A stretch of DNA of 54,316 bases from Oscillospiraceae bacterium (GCA_015065695.1 SVPT01000003.1:1-54316), one strand, 5' to 3'. Positions 38,901 through 44,568 are shown, numbered from the stretch's first letter. Translations and numbers: made by a program. Notes: generated by a model not told the origin, from the sequence alone.

Positions 38901-40653
38901 CTTCACCGTTGATGCAGCAGGCAAGGTCTACATCGTAAATGCCGACGGCACCAAGACCGAGCGCACCGACAAGACCGTCGTCATGAAGGACGACTTCAAG
39001 AAGCTGTACATCTCCAAGCAGGAGATCAACAGCACCAGTGAGCTGCCCGGCGCAAAGCTGAAGGTTACCGACAAGGACGGCAAGACCGTCATCGAGGAAT
39101 TCACCTCCGGCACCAAGCCCACCGAGTTCAACATTGGCAAGTTCACTCCCGACGCGGTTTACACCCTCACCGAGACCACCGCTCCCAACGGCTATGAGCT
39201 GGCAGAAAACATCCAGTTCACCGTTGACAAGAACGGCAAGGTTTACATCGTAAACGCTGACGGCACCAAGACCGAGCGTTCCGACTCCACTGTCATCATG
39301 AAGGACGCCCGTATCCCCGGCACTGTCAACCTCACCAAGAAGGGTGACGACGACAAGAAGCTGGGCGGCGCAGGCTTCATCGTCTACACCACCACCGCCG
39401 ACGGCAAGAAGCTGTACATGAAGGCCACCGGACAGAATGGCGTTTACGCACTGACCGGCGAGACCGACAAGGCAGCCGAGGCCACCGAGATGTTCACCAT
39501 CGCAGACGGCACCCTGACCGTATCCAACATGGATTGGAGCAAGGGCTACTGGTTCTACGAGAAGACCGCTCCCACCGGCTACGACCTGCCCGCTGAGGCT
39601 TCCAGAGCCACCAAGGTCACTATGACTGCCACCCAGCGCACAGCGTCCCCCGTCATCACCAACAAGCGTCACATCGATATGCTCTCCATCATCAAGAAGA
39701 TGGGCAGCGGCACCATGCCGGACGACAAGCAGTTCGAGATCGTCATCAGCGGTAAGTTCGCTGACGGCTCTACCGAAAAGACTGTCGTTATCAAGAAGGA
39801 TAACCTCGATAAGCCCATCGCTGTTGAGGGCATCGTCGATGGCGAGACCTACACCATCAGCGAAAAGGCCATTGACGGCTTCTTCCCCAACTACAGCGCA
39901 ACCTCCGTCAAGGCTGACAAGACCAAGGATCAGACCGTTACCGTCACCAACTACCCCGAAAGCACCGTGGTGTTCACCAAGTACAGCAACACCAACAAGG
40001 CACTGAGCGGAGCTAAGTTCCGTCTGACCGGCGCAAACAACTTCTCCAAGGAAGTCACCACCGGCAGCGACGGCGTTGTAACCTTCAGCGGACTGGAGCC
40101 CGGTACCTACAGCCTCACCGAGACTCAGGCACCCTCCGGCCACACCGCTTCCACCGCCATCATTACTGTCAAGGTCAGCGAAACCGGCGCAGTCACCTGC
40201 ACCGATGCCACCGGCAAGACCCTCTCCGCAGCAGACCTGCAGAAGGCATTCGTCAACAATGTTGTCAAGGTCGCAGGTTCCAGCCACACCGACCTTCAGG
40301 TAGGCGAGACCGTCAACCTGGGCGAGGAGATCAAGAACAAGTTCGGCGATGTAACCGTAACCTGGACTTCCTCCAATCCTGACATCGCATCTGTTGACTC
40401 CAACGGTAAGGTCACAGTCCACAAGCCCGGCAACGTCACCATCACCGCCTCCGCCGGCAACTCCCCGCTGATGACCTTCGTTCTCGGCGCAGAGGAAAGA
40501 AGCATCAACACCAACGTCACCTCCCCCAACACCGGCGAGAAGATTCTGAAGATCACCCTCTACTCCCTCCTCACTCTGATCATCTCCGCCCTGATGTTCA
40601 TTATCCTCAAGGATGCTATCGAGCGCAGCAAGAAAAGACGCCACGCAAGATAA
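29968..40653 (+). CDS. Giant sortase-anchored adhesin (choice-of-anchor-A head, SpaA/Cna_B shaft, SPNTG anchor)
   Basis: The 3561-residue product starts at the ATG after AGGAGG; an in-frame ATG 64 codons upstream lies at the promoter and is rejected. Residues about 25-55 are a long signal peptide ending in AEAFA. Residues 60-450 form a choice-of-anchor-A-like head (FDFHIFADRF, LMGSVIAPDATVICNSG). One Cna_B module follows (about 455-560), then SpaA-type modules (about 562-1195) ending in motifs such as YTLTETTAP. Three copies of an unrecognised module lie at about 1201-1845. SpaA modules resume (about 1880-2390), and six near-identical modules lie at 2489-3115. A BIG2-like Ig domain lies at about 3435-3508. 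Residues 3519-3523 are SPNTG, followed by a membrane helix and a Lys/Arg tail, a standard cell-wall sorting signal. Inferred role is adhesion to host or particles. Confidence 0.95.
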   Translation: MKTRNEKNVRRALPAVPAAKKSWSKGKRAAIFGSIATTVTAIGVALTLMLMPGAEAFASGGVLTSVGGKNVIPDHYTAVNVPAGTPLMSNYGTVYTSEDGLAAFDFHIFADRFASTVHTCGNIAVNELGSAVNGKTGVPEFGSRSQHDTDAPKVSYAGEVYGWSASTKLDTMVFGEGVQIDGKKNKPVNLVTSNGKVQMGNDNNGSMLDSIYIDDESDGKYIDIQAELDEVENYMRYLVWLMDQEKADANHDGVVKVNGTDVSANYVHYNDISTKLSSGGFGFGFGFGNTLDFKNYDVGDTIIIDLGTYESMFPPFGSFGNPNGTYSYAQQLLNGSVTLKNTTGKRIIFNIDTTGLGDSFSINPNMTTDNLSNSEDSAEKDNNILYNFYKRESNNPVSNPVSYDKKLTIGGTLMGSVIAPDATVICNSGLNGSIIAKEVTTSCETHKSDYTGERIINTTTNLVIEKVWRNDNEDTRPDFITIRLLRDGEVYKTVQIASGDCAVSTDGNTWRYTFNDLPMSDGSGTTYQYKVEEVAPAGYNMTQVGNTIINTSKAPAPPAPAETKVYKLTVNKVDNNNQPLSNASFTLTANGVNFNTCGKDKAKATVTGADSYQVTDNAITWTGANAVIGNLPAGNYTITETGAPAGYKKAASKTVKLDKDKIENIVNEQIVVKLGKRNGSSDNRELLRGAVLHLAPTSGTVDFSKLYIDGVTNVTSVENRNNYVEWTTTNAQARLMGLPAGSYTLTEQTAPEGYDKAAPVTFTVYEDGSVNFSGKYGTDDVTMLDKLTPVQPKKYSLTINKTNGTNALPGAQLTLTNVAGASLKGAKFNGNEITADGASYTFTTDGNAAVFTDLLEGSYTLSEDSAPAGYKKAADMGITLDSDKPVTMVDEPIVITIIKKDSTSGEQISGATFRLSNTNGYSKELTTDSEGVITFTDLTPGSYTLTEVAPPAGYTKDFADITFTVDEYGNVSGDAFTGSTATVYNTPTKLYISKLGLDQMEDDDDSNDVTSALAGAELRIISDDSRDLSNVSGIGEVGHPSATEITFTSGYEPVELRGLPDGRYTLREDAAPHGYDRADDITFTVANGVVSGVQNNTVVMTDVKTPYYPLHFSKVDENNVFLPGATIGIFNGDETDFSAENAIVVFQSDEEVNKVMLKNGSYILYELEAPEGYQRNEDKIPFTANKGTPEIVNYETTTERTHNYKLDDVFSGKDSFPNRINVGTDCTRFELYTGNTLIFSGTPDGNGYITLSDMPGFNGGTKYSAVLTLSDNSNAEKQFELEYTTAATVDVTATADVTSLFRDTIGGFPKSVTIPGGNFSQFVIVDATTNSQVYSTGQSNTEEITINPWNSFDSSHSYRVEITPTNGTATSYSLYFKYDKSEVVQIGGGSTGSDNTLQYTNITYGIYSDQTMRLDTMKESQPQNLSIKIDSINGTDDADATFPLSGFDLPIRETNSTTKVVNWNTSFSAGDYVLLKKGYTVTLPYPTTTGSDSTVTMVVTDASGNTVDTRTVTVKSETSYANAIAAGAGFYMSPSINFQPSGGLSADLTIAANFAGGNGQSGTQTSVTTKEYTSNAITASPAGSTSTTASTVDVTSTFRDTVGGFPNTVNISGGSYSQFKIVDATDGSTVFSSNDTDGNIDISASETFDSGHNYRVEITPANGAATGYDIYFGYTVTVSTGDGSTSSDSKSYTNATFTDTFDLPTATNLAPTKFKVEMKNIPEGSPPRMTNLVLQFMSGNDLIEVYRSVGEFYFPNTNDHIAEITFPDGAATMNGSSSLTMQRTNHSTWTSGKNYQLKVEFGMQGANSVDVVVSAVYGGGGTENRTTGTINVPAAAPSTTTTTETKTANRIDKVSQVPVITPGTQSSVAVIKLPNTKIPVFEQHKCSVELVKKDENGNTITGNSASFLLYDKNGYLVTELAGADGNYNYAKDSNAVNTIDNPLSTGSNGILTVNGLNEGEYYFREVAAPSNYEQGIENIPFAVDRNSISASVDAVNVRKTGSITLNKVDSNGLPRAGAQFALWSVDMNYNNPQLVAPHKVFTDYGAGPVETVGTYTYTGNTETVETLVTGDDGKIKITNLPLGRIYYFTEIAAPDGCIKAEGNLPALGTATDLPEGSYYYNDLHPYGIALGENVNVQILQYTENNGSYSGAYVQKTVSVLHSDITVSNNVYQTQILKADAVNGEALADAVLKLTAKNTATNLSAVYGSLDVFYGEENGLDYITWTTGTAANTLYGLPAGQYILSETSAPSGYNLAQPVEITVDAAGNINGAQVYTFNNYRYTGSITINKVDEAGNALTGAGFKLYTEDGEGVRTYIAADGSNGSYSAVSIASAPEDVAELFTDENGRLVVTGLDWGKTYKLHETTVPESFFEPTSDSSFVLTSEHTDVEQNVVNTRQLLNVQKVYNGEMAEGQQFVLTVTGRFSDGNSKEIIITKDNVNTVIPVSGAIAGESYTISEAVPYGYDVAYNPATVTAENGNAATLVATNTHKTLSISKKTINGTEELAGATLKVTDKDGKTVIAPFTSGTAPTSFNLVNFAPGAIYTLTETTAPYGYEIAESIQFTVNAEGQVSIVNNKGERNGNTIVMRDDYKKLYISKQDINGTEELAGATLKVTDANGNVVIDEFTSGTAPTYFNIVEFTPGEVYTLTETTAPYGYEIAENINFTVDAAGKVYIVNADNTRTERTDKTVVMKDDYKKLAISKQDINGTEELAGATLKVTDKDGKTVIAPFTSGTAPTYFNIVEFTPDAVYTLTETTAPFGYEIAENINFTVDATGKVYIVGADGTKTERTDKTVVMKDDYKKLAISKQDINGTEELAGATLKVTDKDGKTVIAPFTSGTAPTYFNIVEFTPGEVYTLTETTAPYGYEIAENINFTVDAAGKVYIVNADNTRTERTDKTVVMKDDYKTLSISKQEINSTNELPGAKLKVTDKDGKTVIEEFTSGTAPTYFNIVEFTPGEVYTLTETTAPYGYEIAENINFTVDAAGKVYIVNADGTKTERTDKTVVMKDDFKKLYISKQEINSTSELPGAKLKVTDKDGKTVIEEFTSGTKPTEFNIGKFTPDAVYTLTETTAPNGYELAENIQFTVDKNGKVYIVNADGTKTERSDSTVIMKDARIPGTVNLTKKGDDDKKLGGAGFIVYTTTADGKKLYMKATGQNGVYALTGETDKAAEATEMFTIADGTLTVSNMDWSKGYWFYEKTAPTGYDLPAEASRATKVTMTATQRTASPVITNKRHIDMLSIIKKMGSGTMPDDKQFEIVISGKFADGSTEKTVVIKKDNLDKPIAVEGIVDGETYTISEKAIDGFFPNYSATSVKADKTKDQTVTVTNYPESTVVFTKYSNTNKALSGAKFRLTGANNFSKEVTTGSDGVVTFSGLEPGTYSLTETQAPSGHTASTAIITVKVSETGAVTCTDATGKTLSAADLQKAFVNNVVKVAGSSHTDLQVGETVNLGEEIKNKFGDVTVTWTSSNPDIASVDSNGKVTVHKPGNVTITASAGNSPLMTFVLGAEERSINTNVTSPNTGEKILKITLYSLLTLIISALMFIILKDAIERSKKRRHAR
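37432..39312 (+). repeat. Six tandem SpaA-module repeats (306 or 315 bp each)
   Basis: Units start at 37432, 37738, 38053, 38368, 38683 and 38998. The first is 306 bases and the rest are 315. Units 2-4 are nearly identical, units 5 and 6 a slightly diverged pair. Each encodes one SpaA module beginning ISKQDINGTEELAGATLKV or a variant. The identity implies recent duplication or gene conversion. Confidence 0.9.
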
Positions 40654-40703
40654 CAACCCACGCATCTGCTGCAAATAAAGGCAGCCGATAAAGCATAAAC
40701 AAA

Positions 40704-40748
40704 GCCGTGAGGCACACCTTAGGGTGTACCTCACGGCTTCTGTTTTTT
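40704..40748. terminator. Strong terminator after the second adhesin
   Basis: GCCGTGAGG (40704-40712) pairs with CCTCACGGC (40729-40737), with an inner ACACC/GGTGT stem, then a tract ending in seven T residues. It may also serve the convergent gene at 40774. Confidence 0.88.
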
Positions 40749-40773
40749 TGTTTGAAAGATTGGAAAAGCTCTG

Positions 40774-41376
40774 TTACTTCCTCGCAGGTGCGGAAAGCAC
40801 CCTGCGGAATAAGCCATGTTCTGTGCAATACCACAGCAGCAGCCCCCGTGTGCGTGCCGGTATTCTCAGCTGCATATTCCACTCGGGATACTGCCTGTAC
40901 AGCGTCATCACACCACCGCTGACCACCGCCGCAAAGGCGATGTAATGCTCCTTGGTCATCGGGTGGGCGGCGGTTATGTACAGCTCGTCCTCCACCTGCT
41001 CAATGGTCAGCTCGTGGGCTTGGTCAGGCTTCTGCGCCGCAAGCTGCTGCAGCCGCCTGCCGCAGCACGAAATCTCCGCACAGGCTGCCGCGGTGATGAT
41101 ATTGCCGCATTGCGGACACACATAGTATACCGTGTTCTTCATGTTGTCCCCCTTTCTGCCGCTGTCGGGCAGCTCACCGTCCAGCAGCGTGTCTATGCTT
41201 ATTCCCAGCACCTCTGCCAGCTCCGGCATCAGCACCACGTCAGGGCAGCCCAGCCCTCTCTCCCATTTGCTCACTGCCTTGTCGCTTACACCCAGCCGCT
41301 CGGCAAGCTGAAGCTGGGTCAGCCCCAGTGCTGTGCGCAGATGCCGTATCAGTTCACCGGTCTTTTGGTTGTCCAT
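40774..41376 (-). CDS. XRE-family regulator fused to a desulfoferrodoxin (superoxide reductase) domain
   Basis: The 200-residue product is preceded by a GGAG site. Residues 8-62 are an XRE helix-turn-helix (LRTALGLTQLQLAERLGV, SDKAVSKWERG). Residues 79-200 match a whole class I desulfoferrodoxin. The desulforedoxin iron ligands are Cys87, Cys90, Cys104 and Cys105 (CPQCGN, CCG). The superoxide reductase centre ligands are His121, His138, His144, Cys184 and His187 (HPMTKEHYI, YCTEHGLF). The Glu-Lys pair before the first His in active enzymes is Gln-Ala here. The protein may sense or detoxify superoxide. An internal ATG at 41142, preceded by AAAGGGGG, could give the 122-residue iron domain alone. 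Confidence 0.88.
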   Translation of the reverse strand: MDNQKTGELIRHLRTALGLTQLQLAERLGVSDKAVSKWERGLGCPDVVLMPELAEVLGISIDTLLDGELPDSGRKGDNMKNTVYYVCPQCGNIITAAACAEISCCGRRLQQLAAQKPDQAHELTIEQVEDELYITAAHPMTKEHYIAFAAVVSGGVMTLYRQYPEWNMQLRIPARTRGLLLWYCTEHGLFRRVLSAPARK

Positions 41377-41409
41377 GCCGCACGCTCCTTTGCTTTATGC
41401 TGTGGTGTC

Positions 41410-41438
41410 ATTTTAGGCTATTACAGGAGAGGATTCAA
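41410..41438 (-). promoter_or_regulatory. Sigma-A promoter of the XRE-desulfoferrodoxin gene
   Basis: On the minus strand TTGAAT (41438-41433) and TAAAAT (41415-41410) are 17 bases apart, 33 bases before the ATG at 41376. Confidence 0.7.
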
Positions 41439-41485
41439 TAAACGCTCCGTTTACCGCTCCCATTTGCGCAAAGAGGATATTACTG

Positions 41486-42010
41486 TCAGTCCAGCTTCAG
41501 ACCGAACTCCAGACGCACCTCACGCTTTTCAATATCGCTGTTGGAGTAGCTGTACAGGTCGCAGCCTATCAGCTCAAAGCCGTTGGCTCGGTAGCAGGCA
41601 ATGGCTCTGTTGTTGCAGCTTTGTGTCTCCAGCACCACCATGCGGCAGCCGCTCTGCCGTGCCTCCTCCACAATGCGGGAGATAAGCTTCCCGCCGATGC
41701 CCATGTGGCGGTATTCATGCTCGATGTAAATGTCGCTCAGGCGGAAGCGGTTGTTCCACCCCTCCACGCTGCCCACGACTAAACCCGCCAACCGCTCGCC
41801 GTCAAATGCGCCAAACGCAACGGGGTCGGAAAGCCATTGCTCAAACAGGCTCACGCGCAGGGGCTTGACCACAGGCTCGGGGAAGGCGGCGAAGCGAAAG
41901 GCCATGCCCATCTCCTCCCGCACTGCGTCATAGCAGCCGTCGCTGACGTAGCTGCCGTCGATGGAATAGCCCTTGTAGGCTTCCTTGTCCAGTTTCTTTA
42001 TCTCTATCAT
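41486..42010 (-). CDS. GNAT-family N-acetyltransferase
   Basis: The 174-residue product starts at the ATG after CAGGAGA; the longer frame to 42103 has no ribosome site. The GNAT core is clear: FGAFDGERLAGLVVGSVEGW, the acetyl-CoA-binding IYIEHEYRHMGIGGKLISRI (motif A, R-x-x-G-x-G/A), and NNRAIACYRANGFELIGCDL (motif B). It transfers an acetyl group from acetyl-CoA to an amine; the substrate cannot be deduced, though the size and C-terminus resemble small-molecule or antibiotic-type acetyltransferases. A TTGACA box lies upstream near 42049-42054 but no good -10 box is seen. Confidence 0.85.
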   Translation of the reverse strand: MIEIKKLDKEAYKGYSIDGSYVSDGCYDAVREEMGMAFRFAAFPEPVVKPLRVSLFEQWLSDPVAFGAFDGERLAGLVVGSVEGWNNRFRLSDIYIEHEYRHMGIGGKLISRIVEEARQSGCRMVVLETQSCNNRAIACYRANGFELIGCDLYSYSNSDIEKREVRLEFGLKLD

Positions 42011-42180
42011 GTTTTCTCCTGTTCTATTGGGTCGGCGTTGCGCCGCACTGTCAATATATTTCTTTGATGTACGCGGCAGCATCGCAGTCCCGCCTCTGCA
42101 CACCTGCCGCCTTTCAGCATATCATGTTAACAGGCATAAAGCAATGCCCAAAAACACAAGAGATAAGGAGAGAGGCGGAT

Positions 42181-42681
42181 ATGAACGAACGCAGAAACGG
42201 CAGTTGCCGGTGCGGCGAGCGCGCCCAATATGCCCATTACGCGCCCTATGGCCCCCGCACCATGCCCCATAGCCACAGCCATAAGGACGCCTGCACTGCT
42301 GCCGAAAAAAAGAGCTATACTCACTACAGTCACGCTGAAAAGGTTGAACAGGCACGCTCCTGCGGCTGCGAGAAAAAGGTTGACCATGTACACTCCTGCG
42401 GCTGTGCCGAGAAGGTCGAACGCGCAAGCACTTGCGGCTGCGCTGAAAAGATCAAGCGGGAAAGCTCCTGCGGCTGCGAAGAGAAAACTGAATATGTATC
42501 CTCCTGCGGCTGCGCGGAAAAAGCAGTCCGCGAAAGTGCTGCCTTCACCCCTGTAATGGCTTATGTGCCCTTTCAGGAGTGGGAGGAGCCTTTCTGTGAG
42601 ATGGAAGCCCTGTGCGTGGGAACACTGTTCCCCTCGCTGGAGAAGCCCTTCCTGGGCAAAAGGGGGTGCTGCAATGACTGA
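42181..42681 (+). CDS. cotJA: Spore-coat protein CotJA with N-terminal CGC dodecapeptide repeats
   Basis: The 166-residue product starts at the ATG after AAGGAGAG. The C-terminal 50 residues match CotJA (VMAYVPFQEWEEPF, ALCVGTLFPSLEKPF, ending GCC). The N-terminal part is unusual. Residues 1-45 are His/Tyr/Ser-rich, and residues 60-119 are five perfect 12-residue units, each starting (S/T)CGC(A/E)(E/K)K, giving ten Cys. An ordinary CotJA is about 70-80 residues, so this is an extended form. The Cys repeats may crosslink the coat or bind metal. The gene overlaps cotJB by eight bases and heads the cotJABC operon, normally expressed in the mother cell during sporulation. Confidence 0.88.
   Translation: MNERRNGSCRCGERAQYAHYAPYGPRTMPHSHSHKDACTAAEKKSYTHYSHAEKVEQARSCGCEKKVDHVHSCGCAEKVERASTCGCAEKIKRESSCGCEEKTEYVSSCGCAEKAVRESAAFTPVMAYVPFQEWEEPFCEMEALCVGTLFPSLEKPFLGKRGCCND
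42358..42537 (+). repeat. Five 36-bp tandem repeats in cotJA
   Basis: Five in-frame 36-base units encode 12-residue blocks starting SCGC or TCGC. A sixth, degenerate block upstream has YSH in place of CGC. The bases differ more than the residues, so selection appears to act on the protein pattern. Confidence 0.85.
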
Positions 42682-42967
42682 GCGCATGAAGCTGCTTAAG
42701 TGTCTGGCAGCAGCGGATTTTGCCGTCTATGAGGTGCGGCTTTTCCTCGACACCCACCCCACAGACCCGTGTGCCTGCAAGGCCGCCGCTGAATATGAGC
42801 AGCGTGCAGCCCTGCTCCGCGAACGCTACGAGCAGCAGTACGGTCCTCTGACCATCGCCTCCGCCGCTATGATGTGCAAGGCAGACGACGACTGCGGCTG
42901 CACCGGTGACGGCTGGCTGAACGACCCGTGGCCGTGGGACTATGTCTGCATAAACGAAGGGAGGTAA
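42674..42967 (+). CDS. cotJB: Spore-coat protein CotJB
   Basis: The 97-residue product starts at the ATG preceded by AGGGGG within the end of cotJA (eight-base overlap). It matches CotJB: LLKCLAAADFAVYEVRLFLD, then THPTDPCACKAAAEYEQR and YEQQYGPLT. The C-terminus adds CKADDDCGCTGDGW before the family-typical WPWDYVC. Known role in Bacillus: an inner-coat component whose operon also encodes the manganese catalase CotJC. It is probably made with its neighbours in the mother cell. Confidence 0.92.
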   Translation: MTERMKLLKCLAAADFAVYEVRLFLDTHPTDPCACKAAAEYEQRAALLRERYEQQYGPLTIASAAMMCKADDDCGCTGDGWLNDPWPWDYVCINEGR

Positions 42968-42973
42968 TGACCT

Positions 42974-43582
42974 GTGTGGAGTTATGACAAGAAGCTGCAG
43001 TACCCGGTAAATATCCATAACACCAACCCCGCTCTCGCAAAGTTCATCGTTGCGCAGTACGGCGGTCCTGACGGCGAGCTGGGCGCTTCCATGCGTTACC
43101 TCAGCCAGAGGTACACCATGCCCTACCCCGAGCTGAAGGGTCTGCTGACCGACATTGGCACCGAGGAGCTGGCCCATTTCGAGATCGTCGGAGCCATCGT
43201 CCATCAGCTCACCCGCTGCCTTACAGAGGAGCAGATCAAGAAAGCCGGCTTTGAGAGCTGGTTTGTTGACCACACCAACGGCGTCTATCCCGCCACCGGT
43301 ACCGGTGTGCCATGGACTGCCGCCTATATCCAGAGCAAGGGCGACGTCATCACCGACCTGCACGAAAACCTCGCCGCCGAGCAGAAAGCGCGTGTCACCT
43401 ACGACAATATCCTGCGCCTGTGCGACGACCCCGACGTCCGCGATGTCATCAAGTTCCTCCGCGCCCGCGAGATTGTGCATTATCAGCGCTTCGGCGAAGG
43501 GCTGCGCATAGCCACCGAGCGGCTTGACGAGAAGAACTACTATGCGATCAACCCGGGTTTTGACAAGTGTTCATGTAAGTAA
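42974..43582 (+). CDS. cotJC: Spore-coat manganese catalase CotJC
   Basis: The 202-residue product uses a GTG start with GGGAGG about 10 bases upstream, right after cotJB. It has the ferritin-like di-manganese site of Mn catalases: Glu in GELGASMRYLSQRY, TEELAHFEIVGAI with the E-x2-H pair, Glu in ENLAAEQKARVTYDN, and AREIVHYQRFGEGL with the second E-x2-H pair. Known function: hydrogen peroxide dismutation in the spore coat. The short C-terminus ends in DKCSCK. A strong terminator follows. Confidence 0.95.
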   Translation: MWSYDKKLQYPVNIHNTNPALAKFIVAQYGGPDGELGASMRYLSQRYTMPYPELKGLLTDIGTEELAHFEIVGAIVHQLTRCLTEEQIKKAGFESWFVDHTNGVYPATGTGVPWTAAYIQSKGDVITDLHENLAAEQKARVTYDNILRLCDDPDVRDVIKFLRAREIVHYQRFGEGLRIATERLDEKNYYAINPGFDKCSCK

Positions 43583-43632
43583 CGCCCCCACATGAACACA
43601 GGATAACAGCACCATAGCGTAACAGACAGCAG

Positions 43633-43682
43633 AAAGCACCTGCCTCGTTCCGATTTTTTCGGGAACGGCAGGTGCTTTTGTT
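43633..43682 (+). terminator. Terminator after cotJABC
   Basis: AAAGCACCTGCC (43633-43644) pairs perfectly with GGCAGGTGCTTT (43667-43678), with an inner CGTTCC/GGAACG stem, then TTGTTT follows. Confidence 0.9.
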
Positions 43683-43695
43683 TATGATTTGGCTT

Positions 43696-43848
43696 TTACT
43701 TAATGGCTCGGCAGATGGCATTAAGTATCCTGTCGACCAAACTGGACAGCCCTTCGTCAGGCAAGCCAAGGGTTTTGCGCAAATGGCACGCAAGCGCGGC
43801 AATGGCAGCAAGTATAATAACGGCAATCAGGACAGCAATCTGAAGTGC
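43696..43848 (-). pseudogene. 3' remnant of a small membrane-protein gene cut by the IS element
   Basis: Reading on the minus strand into a TAA at 43696, about 50 codons encode LQIAVLIAVIILAAIAALAC, then HLRKTLGLPDEG and an amphipathic end. This resembles one transmembrane helix plus a short cytoplasmic tail, as in small holin-like proteins. No start codon or ribosome site remains; the frame opens at the inferred edge of the IS remnant. Judged a truncated fragment. Confidence 0.45.
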
Positions 43849-43929
43849 TCCCAGTCAAGTAGACAGACGAAAAAACAAAAGAAGTTAAGATTGCAGACTC
43901 CCGCCCTGCTGCGCAGCAGGGCGGGAGTT

Positions 43930-44370
43930 TTACGCTGCCGCAGCAGCATAGAACTCCATCGGAGTCATGCATCTGAGCTTTAGCTGGTATCGCTGATTGT
44001 TGTAGAAGTATATGTAGCTTTCAATGGCTTGTGTCAGCTCTTCCAATGATGTAAATTTCCTGGGATAATACATTTCTGACTTGAGAATCCCCCAAAAACA
44101 TTCCATTGGACCATTGTCGATGCATCTGCCGACCCTAGACATGCTCTGCCGCATTCCCGCCTGCATCAGCTTACTGTGAAAGGCTTTGCTTGTGTATTGG
44201 TATCCTCTGTCGCTGTGGAATAAAGGGTGGGCTGTTGGGTTAAGTCTGATTGCTTCATCGAAGGTATCGAACACAAGCTGATTGTTGTTGCTTGTACCAA
44301 TTCTGTATGCAACTATCCGTCTGTCATACAGGTCAAGAATTGCACTTAAGTAAGCTTCCTTTTCCGGCAA
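43930..44370 (-). pseudogene. IS3-family transposase OrfB, C-terminal fragment
   Basis: The 146-residue frame covers the back half of the rve integrase core: AYLSAILDLYDRRIVAYRIG, HSDRGYQYTSK with the second catalytic Asp, and NGPMECFWGILKSE with the catalytic Glu 35 residues later, the D(35)E spacing of IS3. The first catalytic Asp (usually in a DWTTD-like motif) and the N-terminal HTH_21 region are missing because of the internal deletion. The fragment cannot be catalytic. Confidence 0.88.
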
Positions 44371-44440
44371 GGTATTCCTGTACCGCCTGCAGTTTCAATT
44401 CTGTCGAATACTTCTTGTGCTTTCGCCGTTCTTTTCGCAT
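44333..44440 (-). pseudogene. IS3-family OrfA, N-terminal fragment
   Basis: From the ATG at 44440 (AAGGGG upstream) 35 codons encode a basic start, MRKERRKHKKYSTELKLQAV, then QEYLAGKGS, typical of the OrfA helix-turn-helix. The frame then runs out of phase into the orfB remnant and stops at 44333. The deletion junction lies near 44353-44362. Confidence 0.8.
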
Positions 44441-44568
44441 AAAATAATCCCCTTAGTGTAGCCTTGAAATTTTTGTTTTTTCAAGTGTCTACTCTAAGGG
44501 GATTATATCAGTTCTTTCTGCGACAGCTCTTTTTTGTTTAGCCTGTTTATCTGTTTTGTTCTATTGCG

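Larger units (their letters stand above)
43849..44502 (-). mobile_element. Internally deleted IS3-family element
   Basis: About 650 bases are bounded by imperfect inverted repeats sharing TCCC, five variable bases, AGTAGACA, three variable bases and GAAAAAACAAAA. It holds the first about 30 codons of orfA and the last about 140 codons of orfB, with the DNA between lost (full IS3 elements are about 1.2-1.5 kb). The ends look recognisable, so it might still be moved by a transposase supplied elsewhere. No clear target duplication is seen. Confidence 0.78.

Noticed and set aside
37432..39312. Regular repeats considered as a CRISPR array
   Set aside because: Units are 306-315 bases, in frame and protein-coding, with no short repeats separated by unique spacers and no cas genes nearby.
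29953..40734. 3593-residue open frame on the minus strand
   Set aside because: It is antisense to the second adhesin, which has a ribosome site, signal peptide, SpaA modules and cell-wall sorting signal.
42049..42054. TTGACA box upstream of the GNAT gene at 42010
   Set aside because: No acceptable -10 box lies at the right distance (CCCAAT at 17 bases), so I do not call a promoter.
42181..42537. Cys repeats considered as a metallothionein or RiPP precursor
   Set aside because: They are fused in frame to a complete CotJA domain in a cotJABC operon, so a coat protein is the better call; metal binding is kept only as a hypothesis.
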